Shown piece by piece: positions 56,765 to 64,000 of a stretch of 64,000 bases of DNA (its first letter is position 1; the number at the start of each line of letters is the position of its first letter). The stretch spans positions 3,658,001 through 3,722,000 of the forward strand of contig NC_007777.1 in assembly GCF_000013345.1 (NCBI RefSeq). Reading direction: 5' to 3'. Origin of the DNA: Frankia casuarinae (GTDB taxonomy: Bacteria > Actinomycetota > Actinomycetes > Frankiales > Frankiaceae). A program made the translations under genes and the position numbers. Under the pieces are notes generated by a model. The model did no database searches and was not told where the DNA came from. It saw only the letters and a list, made by a program, of their open reading frames with translations.

Positions 56765-56791
56765 GTAACGCTACGGAAACCATCCCGTGAT
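56765..56791 (+). promoter_or_regulatory. GlnR box upstream of glnA (three half-sites)
   Basis: GTAAC (56765-56769), GAAAC (56776-56780) and GTGAT (56787-56791) are separated by exactly 6 bases. The first two match the GlnR pattern gTnAC-n6-GaAAC perfectly. The site is about 90-115 bp upstream of the glnA ATG, so nitrogen-dependent control by GlnR is expected (known for actinomycete glnA). Confidence 0.75.
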
Positions 56792-56879
56792 GTCGTACAC
56801 CGATGACCTGGTGACCGGAGACACGCCAACATGGCGTAACCTGTGGGCCTAAGAAGCGTGACGCGATGCTGGAGGACGA

Positions 56880-58304
56880 ATGTTCACAAAAGCAGAAGAC
56901 GTGCTTCGCTATATCCGGGACGAAGACGTTCAGTTCATCGATGTCAGGTTCTGCGATCTTCCCGGGATCATGCAGCACTTCACCATCCCGACCCAGGTCT
57001 TCGCGGAGTCGGTGTTCACCGAAGGCCTGATGTTCGACGGCTCGTCGATCCGCGGCTTCCAGGCCATCCACGAGTCCGACATGCTGCTGCTACCGGACCC
57101 GCACACCGCTTTCGTGGACCCCTTCCGCGAGCACAAGACCCTCGCCATGACGTTCTTCATCCATGACCCGATCACCAAGGAACAGTACTCCCGGGACCCG
57201 CGCAACATCGCCAAGAAGGCGGAGGCCTATCTCCGGGGCACCGGCGTCGCGGACACCGCGTATTTCGGTCCGGAGGCGGAGTTCTACATCTTCGACGATG
57301 TCCGTTATGACTACAACCCCTACGGGTCGATGCACCAGGTCGACTCGGTCGAGGCCGCCTGGAACACCGCCCGGAAGGAAGAGGGCGGAAACCTCGGGTA
57401 CAAGCCGAGGTTCAAGGGCGGCTACTTCCCGGTGCCGCCCACGGACCACTTCACCGACCTGCGTTCCGAGATGACCCGGGTGCTCTACGAGACGGGTATC
57501 ACCGTCGAGATGCAGCACCACGAGGTCGGCACCGCGGGCCAGGCGGAGATCGACATCAGGTACGACACGCTCCTGAAGACCGCCGACAACCTGATGCTCT
57601 ACAAGTACGTCATCCGCAACGTCGCCCGCGGCCGCGGCAAGACCGTCACCTTCATGCCGAAGCCGCTGTTCGAGGACAACGGATCCGGTATGCACGTCCA
57701 CTCCAGCCTGTGGAAGGACGGGGAGCCACTCTTCTACAGCCCGAACGGGTACGGCGGTCTCTCGGACACCGCCCGCTACTACATCGGGGGGCTGCTGCAC
57801 CACGCCCCGGCGCTGCTGGCCTTCACCAACCCCACCACGAACTCCTACCGTCGGCTCGTGCCCGGCTACGAGGCACCCGTCAACCTGGTCTACTCGGCCC
57901 GCAACCGGTCAGCGTGCTGCCGCATCCCGCTCAGCGGTGACTCGCCGAAGGCCAAGCGGGTCGAGTTCCGCGTGCCGGATCCGAGCTGCAACCCGTATCT
58001 CGCCTTCGCCGCGATTCTGATGGCGGGACTCGACGGCGTGCGGAACAAGATTGATCCGCCGGACCCGATCGACAAGGATCTCTACGACCTCCCGCCGGAC
58101 GAGTTGGCCGCGGTTCCCCAGGTCCCGGGTTCGCTGGAGAAGGTGCTCGATGCGCTGGAGGCGGACAACGAGTTCCTGCGGGAGGGCGACGTCTTCACCG
58201 CGGATCTGATCGAGACCTGGCTGGACTACAAGCGGGTCAACGAGGTCGACGCCATCCGCCTGCGGCCGCATCCATACGAGTTCACCCTCTACTACGACAT
58301 CTGA
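56880..58304 (+). CDS. glnA: glutamine synthetase type I (GSI-beta)
   Basis: A 474-residue ATP-dependent enzyme, a dodecamer in the family. The substrate/metal motifs are [48 protein letters not shown] and NRSACCRIP. The adenylylation loop is [10 protein letters not shown] near residue 400, with the modifiable Tyr present, so GlnE can control it. GAGGACGA supplies the ribosome binding site. Controlled upstream by a GlnR box. Confidence 0.97.
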   Translation: MFTKAEDVLRYIRDEDVQFIDVRFCDLPGIMQHFTIPTQVFAESVFTEGLMFDGSSIRGFQAIHESDMLLLPDPHTAFVDPFREHKTLAMTFFIHDPITKEQYSRDPRNIAKKAEAYLRGTGVADTAYFGPEAEFYIFDDVRYDYNPYGSMHQVDSVEAAWNTARKEEGGNLGYKPRFKGGYFPVPPTDHFTDLRSEMTRVLYETGITVEMQHHEVGTAGQAEIDIRYDTLLKTADNLMLYKYVIRNVARGRGKTVTFMPKPLFEDNGSGMHVHSSLWKDGEPLFYSPNGYGGLSDTARYYIGGLLHHAPALLAFTNPTTNSYRRLVPGYEAPVNLVYSARNRSACCRIPLSGDSPKAKRVEFRVPDPSCNPYLAFAAILMAGLDGVRNKIDPPDPIDKDLYDLPPDELAAVPQVPGSLEKVLDALEADNEFLREGDVFTADLIETWLDYKRVNEVDAIRLRPHPYEFTLYYDI

Positions 58305-59032
58305 CGCCCAGCCGTAAGGTTCCGGCCATTGACCCATCGCCGGGCCTCGGGCGATCCGGCGGGCACCGAGGCGGTGACCGCGACCGGGTCCCGGACAGGT
58401 GCGGCACCGGTGAACCGCGGGGGTCGGTCACGCTCTTGAGGCGGGGAGCCCTGATTGACCCCTGCGGTTCGTCTGGGCCTTCGCCGCGGCGCCAGAAGGC
58501 CTCTTCGAGCCGGGGACGCGTGCGGAAACCAGGTCCCGCCGCCACCTCCGGGCGGAGACCGGCCGAAGGTCCGCCGCTGTCCACCAAGCGCCGGCGAGCG
58601 CCGGAAAGATCGCGAACAGGAGATGCCCGGACCCTTTCCCGGGATACCAGGCGAAACCCCGAACCCACATTGAAAATTAGTATACCAATTCCCCGAGGCC
58701 CTACTTCGACGACGTCGGAGGCGGGCCTCACGTATATGCGGAACGGCGCGGTCCAGAATACCGGCCATCTCCCTCCGCCGCCCGCCGGGACAGCACGACA
58801 CAAAAGCGGAGTCGGGGACCCCGAAAATCCCGGACGGCAGCCGGCCCCGATCGCCCAGAGCCAGCCTTTCGTGACATAGCAGAGACCAAAAATTAACAAT
58901 CGCGGAACAGGAAGGTAACTGGGCACGACAAGGCTCCGGTCGAACCCTCCCGTCATTCGCGGCCTGGGTCGGCTGGCCAGGCCGATCACGAAGTCGCTCC
59001 GTAACGTGCAGGATCAACCACGGGGAGTATGA
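58305..59032. other. 728-bp intergenic region upstream of glnII
   Basis: No gene seen. It has AT-rich islands unlike its surroundings (near 58670-58690 and 58885-58900) and the glnII GlnR-type array (separate entry). Likely the glnII control region with a long leader, and the end of the glnA transcript; no clear glnA terminator was found. Confidence 0.5.
58871..58919 (+). promoter_or_regulatory. extended GlnR box array upstream of glnII (five half-sites)
   Basis: GTGAC (58871-58875), GAGAC (58882-58886), TTAAC (58893-58897), GGAAC (58904-58908) and GTAAC (58915-58919) follow at exactly 6-base gaps, an 11-bp period. The first four match the a-site/b-site layout of actinomycete GlnR boxes; the fifth extends it. 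The array ends 113 bp before the glnII GTG. Confidence 0.75.
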
Positions 59033-60094
59033 GTGAGTTATCAGGCCGAGTACATCTGGATCGACGGCACCGAGCCCGAGCCGCTGATGCGCAGCAAGAC
59101 CCGCATCATCAGGGACGGTAAGGAACCGGAGATCTGGGGCTTCGACGGCTCGAGCACCAACCAGGCGCCCGGATCGAACTCGGACTGCGTGCTGCGGCCC
59201 GTCTTCGTCACGCCCGACCCGCTGCGGGGTGGCGACAACCTCCTGGTGCTCTGCGAGGTCGAGCTGACCGACTTCACGCCGCACCCGACGAACACCCGGG
59301 CCGCCGCCCGGACCGTCGCCGAGAAGTACGCCGACATGACGCCGATGTTCGGCATCGAGCAGGAGTACACCTTCTTCAAGGACGGCCGTCCCTACGGCTG
59401 GCCGGAGGTCGGCTACCCCGCGCCGCAGGGACCGTACTACTGTGGCGTCGGCGGCTCGAAGATGCCCGGCCGCCAGATCGTCGAGAGGCACGCGCAGGCC
59501 TGCCTCGACGCCGGTCTCGCCATCGAGGGCACCAACGCCGAGGTCATGATGGGCCAGTGGGAGTTCCAGATCGGCGTGCTCCCCGCCCCGGCGATCGGCG
59601 ACCAGATCTGGTTGGGCCGCTGGCTGCTCCACCGGATCGCCGAGGACTACGGCGTCGAGGTGTCGTTCGCCGCCAAGCCGATCCCGGGCGACTGGAACGG
59701 CGCCGGCGCGCACACCAACTTCTCCACCAGGCAGACGATGGAGGGCTGGGACGCCATCGTCGCCTGCTGCGAGGCGCTCGGCACCCGGGTGCTGGAGCAC
59801 GTGACCCACTACGGTCACGGCATCCAGGACCGGCTGACCGGTAAGCACGAGACAGCTCCGTGGAACAAGTTCTCCTGGGGCGCCTCCGACCGCGGCGCGT
59901 CGATCCGCATTCCGTGGGCTGTCGAGAAGGCCAAGAAGGGCTGGCTGGAAGACCGCCGCCCGAACGCGAACATGGACCCGTACCTGGTCTCCGCGCTCAT
60001 GATCGACACCTGCTGCAGCGCCTTGGCCGGCGACAAGCCGACGCTGTTCGTGCCGTCCCAGACCACCCCGACCCCGGCCGAGGCGACCGTCTGA
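59033..60094 (+). CDS. glnII: glutamine synthetase type II (eukaryote-like)
   Basis: A 353-residue GSII: YQAEYIWIDGTEPEPLMRSKTR, then EIWGFDGSSTNQAPGSNSDC, FGIEQEYTFF and GDWNGAGAHTNFSTR, all typical of GSII. It lacks the adenylylation Tyr loop, so GlnE does not control it; GlnR control through the upstream array is expected. In Frankia and Streptomyces GSII is made under nitrogen limitation (known). GTG 59033 follows GGGGAG. Confidence 0.96.
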   Translation: MSYQAEYIWIDGTEPEPLMRSKTRIIRDGKEPEIWGFDGSSTNQAPGSNSDCVLRPVFVTPDPLRGGDNLLVLCEVELTDFTPHPTNTRAAARTVAEKYADMTPMFGIEQEYTFFKDGRPYGWPEVGYPAPQGPYYCGVGGSKMPGRQIVERHAQACLDAGLAIEGTNAEVMMGQWEFQIGVLPAPAIGDQIWLGRWLLHRIAEDYGVEVSFAAKPIPGDWNGAGAHTNFSTRQTMEGWDAIVACCEALGTRVLEHVTHYGHGIQDRLTGKHETAPWNKFSWGASDRGASIRIPWAVEKAKKGWLEDRRPNANMDPYLVSALMIDTCCSALAGDKPTLFVPSQTTPTPAEATV

Positions 60095-60117
60095 CGAACG
60101 GTCACCATCCCGGAGTA

Positions 60118-60157
60118 CAGGCGGCCGTGGCGGTGCTCCCGACGACACGACCGCCTG
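60118..60157. terminator. hairpin between glnII and glnE
   Basis: CAGGCGGCCGTG pairs with CACGACCGCCTG (12 bp, one mismatch) across a 16-base loop. It lies 24 bp after the glnII stop and between convergent genes. Confidence 0.65.
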
Positions 60158-60201
60158 CCGCCCGGTCTTACGGTGGCGCGGTTCCGGCACCACCGGACGT
60201 A

Positions 60202-63200
60202 CTAGCCGAAATCCGCGGTCCGCTCGCGCGCGAACACCTCCTCGACGACGGCGCGGGCCAGCGCCGCCGACCGGCGGTGCTCGGCGACGAGCTCGCCGGC
60301 CCGGTCGGAGGGGTATCCCGCCGCGCTCGCCATCGCCTCCAGACCGGGCGGGCGGTCGGGGACGACGTCCGGACGCGGCCAGCCGGCCAGCGTGCTCGCG
60401 TTGCGGATGCGGGAGGCGGACATCCAGGCCGCGCGCAGGATCTCCGCCTCGCTCGCGTCGAGCAGACCGGCGACGACCGCGGCCCCCAGGCCTTCGAGCG
60501 TCGACGTCGTGCGCAGCGTGGGAATCTGCCGGCCGTGGCGCAACTGGAGGATCTGCACCGCCCATTCCACGTCGGTCAGCCCCCCGGGGCCGAACTTCAG
60601 GTGCAGCGTACGATCGACTCCCCGTGGGATCCGTTCCCGCTCCATCCGCCCGCGCAGGCGGATGATCTCGTCCAGGGCGCCCGCGGGAAGCGTGGTCGGG
60701 TAACGCACCATGTCCGCCAGCCGGCAGAACCGGTAGGCGAGCCCGGGATCACCGGCCAGGGGCTCCGCCCGCAGCAGCGCCTGCGACTCCCACTCCTGCG
60801 ACCACCGTTGGTAGTAGGCCGCGTACGCCTCCAGCGTGCGCGAGGCCGGGCCGCTGCGCCCCTCCGGACGCAGCGCCGTGTCCAGGCGCAGCGCCGGATC
60901 GGGTCCGGGAACGGCCAGCAGCCGGTGCAGCTCACCGACCACCTCGGCGACGGCCCTGCTCGCCCGGTCCGCCGACGCTCCTGGCCTGGCCTCGTGCACG
61001 AACAGCACGTCGGCGTCGCTGCCGTAGGACATCTCCGCGCCGCCGAGCCGGCCCATCGCGATCATCGAGATCCGCGCCGGCAACGACTCCGGGTCACCTC
61101 CGGCGACCCTGCGCTCGGCGACGAGCAGGGACGCGGCAATGGTGGCGGCCGCGGCGTCCGCCAGCGCCCGGCCCACGGCTGCGACGTCCTGCAGGCCGAG
61201 CAGGTCCGCGCAGGCGACCCGGACCAGTTCGACGCGGCGCACCGCCCGGGCCCGCCCGACGGCCTCCTCCCAGTCGGGGTTGCGGTGGGCGATCGCCACC
61301 ATGGTCCGGACCAGTGCCTCCCGCGGCACCGGGACGAGATCGTCCTCGGTGCGCAGCAGCCGCACCGACTCCGGCGCACGGGCCATCAGGTCCGCCACGT
61401 ACCGGCTGGTCGCGAGCACCCGGGCGAGCCGGTACGCGGCGCCGGCAGAGTCCCGCAGCAGCCGCATATACCACGGGGTACGCCCGAGTGCCTCGCTGAC
61501 CCGCCGATAGGCCAGCAGCCCGGCGTCGGGATCGGGGGCGTCGGCGAAGGTGGGCAGCATCGTCGGCAACAGGTGGCGTTGGATCGCGGCCGTCCGGCTC
61601 ACCCCGCTGGTCAGCGCCTCGATATGGCGCAACGACCGGTCCGGCGCGGCGAAGCCGAGCGCGGCCAGCCGGTCGGCCGCCTCCTGGGGGGTGAGGCGGA
61701 TCTCCTCCGTCGACAGGCGGGCGACCGCCTCCAGCAACGGCTGGTAGAAGAGCTTCTCGTGCAGCGATCGGACGGATCGGACCACCCGAGCGTGGGCCTC
61801 CTCGAACGCCTCCGCCGTGCGCAACCCCATCGACCGGGCCAGCCAGCGCAGCTCGGTGGAATCCCGGGGCAGCGTGTGCACCCGGCGCAGCCGTTGCAGC
61901 TGAAGGCGGTGCTCGGCGTTACGGAGAAAACGGTAGGCGTCGGCGAGCCCGGCCGCGTCGCGCCGACCGACGTAGCCGCCGCGGGCCAGACCGTCGATGG
62001 CGCCCAGGGTGGAGGCGACCCGCAGCTTGGCATCCACCCGGCCGTGGACGAGTTGCAGCAGCTGGACGGCGAACTCGACGTCGCGCAGGCCGCCCGGGCC
62101 CAGCTTGAGATTGCGCTCCGCCTCCGCGCGGGACAGTGTCGACTCCACCCTGCGCCGCATCGCCCGCACGTCGGCCACGAAGCCGGGACGGGAGGCCGCC
62201 GTCCACACCATGGGCGCGACCATCGCGCAGAACTCGGCGCCCAACGCCAGGTCTCCCGCGATCGGGCGGGCCTTGAGTAACGCCTGGAACTCCCAGGTCC
62301 GGGCCCAGCGACGGTAGTAGGCGTGGTGGCTGGCGAGCGTGCGGACCAGGGCACCGTCCCGGCCCTCCGGGCGAAGCCCCACATCGACCTGGAACAGCGC
62401 ACCGGCAGCGGTGACGGTGCCGGCGGCCCGGACCAGCCCCTCCGCCAGCCGCGTCGCCGCCGTCAGTACCGCCGGCCCGGCCGGTTCCGCCCCGCTCTTC
62501 CCCCCGTTCGCCGTACCGTTCGCCGCATCGCGCGGTGCCGTCGGCTCGGCGACGAACACAACATCGACGTCGCTGACGTAGTTCAGTTCCCGTCCGCCGC
62601 ACTTGCCCATGCCGATCACGGCGAGCCGGACCGGGGGCAGCCGCGGGTCGAGCCCGGCACGGGCGACCGCCAGCGCCGCGTCCAGCGCGAATCCTGCCAG
62701 ATCGGCGAGTTCGGCCGTGGCCTCGTCGAGTGGCACCGCGCCGGTCAGGTCCCGCGCCGCGAGGACCAGCAGCGCCCTGCGGTACGCGATCCGCAGGGCG
62801 TCGAGGATCTGGGGACCGTCGCCCGCCGCCCGGGGCGCCGGATCGTCCTGATCCGCGCCGACCGCGCGCAGCAGACCCGCCCGCACGCTCGCCGCATCCG
62901 GCGGGGTGGTGACCACCTCGTCGGCTTCCAGGATGCGCCAGTCCGCCGGATGGCGGGCAAGATGATCGCCAAGCGCGATGCTCGCGCCGAGCACGGCGGC
63001 GAGCCGGTCCCGCAGCCCCTCGTGGCGGGCCAGCGCGCCGACGAGGGCCGCGCCCCCGGCCGGGCCGAGGGCGTCCACGAGCCGGTCCAGCGCGGCGAGA
63101 GCCCGGTCCGGATCGGCCGCGGCCGCCAGCGAGCCGGCCACGACATTGGCCTCGAGCCGTTCCTCGCGCACGATTCCCACGGTGGCGGGACCGGGCAGGA

Positions 63201-63405
63201 CATCCCTGCCGGCGGTGGGCGGCTGGACGGCCGGAGTGAGCAGGCCGAGGCGGCGCATCGTCGTCTCGACCCGGTCGACGTCGGTGAAGCCGAGCCGCGC
63301 GAGCTGCGCGGCGACCGAACTCCCCCGCGGATGGGCCGGGACCGATCCCGCCCCGACTGGTCCCGGCCCGACCGTGGGGGGCCGGGTGCCGGTCCGCCCG
63401 GTCAT
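60202..63405 (-). CDS. glnE: bifunctional GS adenylyltransferase/deadenylase
   Basis: A 1067-residue cytoplasmic regulator that adds and removes AMP at the GSI Tyr. Two nucleotidyltransferase modules are visible: the deadenylase-type GMGKCGGRELNYVSDVDVVFV near 265 and the adenylylase-type AMGRLGGAEMSYGSDADVLFV near 785. Helical PII/GlnE-specific domains follow each. Both DxD pairs are intact. ATG 63405 overlaps the glnA2 stop (ATGA), supporting this start over one 20 codons earlier. Confidence 0.95.
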   Translation of the reverse strand: MTGRTGTRPPTVGPGPVGAGSVPAHPRGSSVAAQLARLGFTDVDRVETTMRRLGLLTPAVQPPTAGRDVLPGPATVGIVREERLEANVVAGSLAAAADPDRALAALDRLVDALGPAGGAALVGALARHEGLRDRLAAVLGASIALGDHLARHPADWRILEADEVVTTPPDAASVRAGLLRAVGADQDDPAPRAAGDGPQILDALRIAYRRALLVLAARDLTGAVPLDEATAELADLAGFALDAALAVARAGLDPRLPPVRLAVIGMGKCGGRELNYVSDVDVVFVAEPTAPRDAANGTANGGKSGAEPAGPAVLTAATRLAEGLVRAAGTVTAAGALFQVDVGLRPEGRDGALVRTLASHHAYYRRWARTWEFQALLKARPIAGDLALGAEFCAMVAPMVWTAASRPGFVADVRAMRRRVESTLSRAEAERNLKLGPGGLRDVEFAVQLLQLVHGRVDAKLRVASTLGAIDGLARGGYVGRRDAAGLADAYRFLRNAEHRLQLQRLRRVHTLPRDSTELRWLARSMGLRTAEAFEEAHARVVRSVRSLHEKLFYQPLLEAVARLSTEEIRLTPQEAADRLAALGFAAPDRSLRHIEALTSGVSRTAAIQRHLLPTMLPTFADAPDPDAGLLAYRRVSEALGRTPWYMRLLRDSAGAAYRLARVLATSRYVADLMARAPESVRLLRTEDDLVPVPREALVRTMVAIAHRNPDWEEAVGRARAVRRVELVRVACADLLGLQDVAAVGRALADAAAATIAASLLVAERRVAGGDPESLPARISMIAMGRLGGAEMSYGSDADVLFVHEARPGASADRASRAVAEVVGELHRLLAVPGPDPALRLDTALRPEGRSGPASRTLEAYAAYYQRWSQEWESQALLRAEPLAGDPGLAYRFCRLADMVRYPTTLPAGALDEIIRLRGRMERERIPRGVDRTLHLKFGPGGLTDVEWAVQILQLRHGRQIPTLRTTSTLEGLGAAVVAGLLDASEAEILRAAWMSASRIRNASTLAGWPRPDVVPDRPPGLEAMASAAGYPSDRAGELVAEHRRSAALARAVVEEVFARERTADFG

Positions 63406-64000
63406 AGCACCGGCAGGTACCGGTCGATCTCGAACGGGGTCACCTGCCGACGGTATTCCAGCCACTCGGCCCGCTTGTTCCGCAGGAAGAAGTCGAACAA
63501 CTCGTCGCCGAGGGTCTCCCGCACAAGCGCGGAATGCTCCATCACCTTGACCGCCTCGGCGAGCGAGCCGGGCAGGGCGGTGATCCCGCGCTCACGGCGC
63601 TGCGTGTCGGTGAGCGTCCAGACATCGTCCGCCGAAGCCGGTGGCAGCTCATAACCGCCCTGGACACCCCGCAGGCCGGCTGCCAGCACCAGGGCGAAGG
63701 TGAGATACGGGTTGCACGCGCTGTCCGGCAGCCGGAACTCCACCCGGGTGGCGTTGGATTTGTGGAGCTTGTAGAGCGGAACCCGCACGAGCGCCGAACG
63801 GTTGTTGTGGCCCCAGCACACATAGGCCGGCGCCTCCAGCACCTCGCCGACCCGCTGGTCGCCGATGAGCCGCTTGTAGGAGTTCACCCACTGGTTGGTC
63901 ACCGCGGTGATTTCGGCGGCGTGCGCGAGGAGCCCGGCGATGAAGGCCTTCGCCACCTTGGACAGCTGATAGTCGTCGGTCGGGTCGTGAAAGGCGTTAC
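63402..64000 (-). CDS. glnA2: glutamine synthetase-like GlnA2, 5' part outside the window
   Basis: The last 199 codons of a type I GS-like gene: SYKRLIGDQRVGEVLEAPAYVCWGHNNRSALVRVP, RVEFRLPDSACNPYLTFALVLAAGL, and a C-terminus EYRRQVTPFEIDRYLPVL. In the loop where GSI carries the adenylylation Tyr, the sequence reads TDTQRRERGITALPGSL, so modification by GlnE is not expected. Adjacent position to glnE and the terminal sequence match GlnA2 of mycobacteria and Streptomyces, whose members may act on polyamines or other amines rather than ammonia. Confidence 0.9.
   Translation of the reverse strand, partial: NAFHDPTDDYQLSKVAKAFIAGLLAHAAEITAVTNQWVNSYKRLIGDQRVGEVLEAPAYVCWGHNNRSALVRVPLYKLHKSNATRVEFRLPDSACNPYLTFALVLAAGLRGVQGGYELPPASADDVWTLTDTQRRERGITALPGSLAEAVKVMEHSALVRETLGDELFDFFLRNKRAEWLEYRRQVTPFEIDRYLPVL

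Noticed and set aside
58292-60565. About 750-codon open frame antisense to glnII and the glnA-glnII gap
   Set aside because: It spans an intergenic control region and a certain gene; low-complexity translation.
59860-62280. About 800-codon open frame antisense to glnE
   Set aside because: Coding evidence, motifs and operon coupling all support glnE on the opposite strand.

Overview
The window is very GC-rich, about 70% or more by eye. It uses many GTG starts and ATGA/GTGA stop-start overlaps and carries typical actinobacterial gene families: PimB'-type mannosyltransferase, a bc1-aa3 respiratory supercomplex with di-haem QcrC, DUF3043, DUF4191, and three glutamine synthetases with GlnE. The content and order resemble the conserved chromosomal core of Streptomyces and related genera. 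The style and the GSI/GSII pair would fit a Frankia-like actinomycete; the genus is an inference. I saw no phage, insertion sequence, CRISPR array, rRNA or tRNA.

Layout. 1-5.7 kb: a truncated GH5-like lipoprotein, a PlsC acyltransferase, an esterase overlapping a membrane protein, and a free-standing TIGR00300 (ornithine cyclodeaminase-type) protein. 5.8-13.6 kb: a tightly coupled reverse-strand operon (SRPBCC, ArsA-like ATPase, CxxC protein, ROK glucokinase), then a phosphoesterase, an acyl-CoA synthetase, PimB' and a small Cys-rich protein. 13.7-19.7 kb: a coiled-coil NYN protein, a DUF4352-like membrane protein with a hexapeptide repeat, HIT and VOC proteins, and a DEDDh exonuclease/GIY-YIG fusion. 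19.7-32 kb: respiratory genes ctaE-qcrC-qcrA-qcrB and ctaC-ctaD-ctaF, separated by sseB-like, DUF3501, rubrerythrin, fur/perR, a receiver-like protein and trpD. 32-40 kb: cysteine desulfurase plus TusA, a PfkB kinase, an ErpA/IscA-type protein, nadA, DUF3043, an aldo/keto reductase and a TetR/DUF385 pair. 40.7-44.8 kb: cobalamin lower-loop assembly (metallo-beta-lactamase-CobU fusion, cobT, cobS). 44.8-54.8 kb: gcvT, pepA, lpdA, sucB, a membrane pseudokinase, peptidase E and lipA. 54.9-64 kb: DUF4191, an RDD protein, glnA, glnII, glnE and the end of glnA2.

The genes fall into working sets: terminal respiration, iron/sulfur and peroxide handling, lipoate-dependent 2-oxoacid and glycine metabolism, cobalamin completion, and nitrogen assimilation. 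The clearest regulatory signals are GlnR-type half-sites in strict 11-bp register upstream of both glnA (three) and glnII (five), a perfect Fur-family palindrome upstream of fur, and four tandem 13-mers upstream of the DUF385/TetR pair. Several convergent gene pairs share long perfect hairpins. Most of the window is ordinary core genome. The less usual items are the pseudokinase, the TIGR00300 protein, the MBL-CobU fusion, the glnII GlnR array, a WD40 remnant and a 38-bp GATC-rich perfect palindrome.
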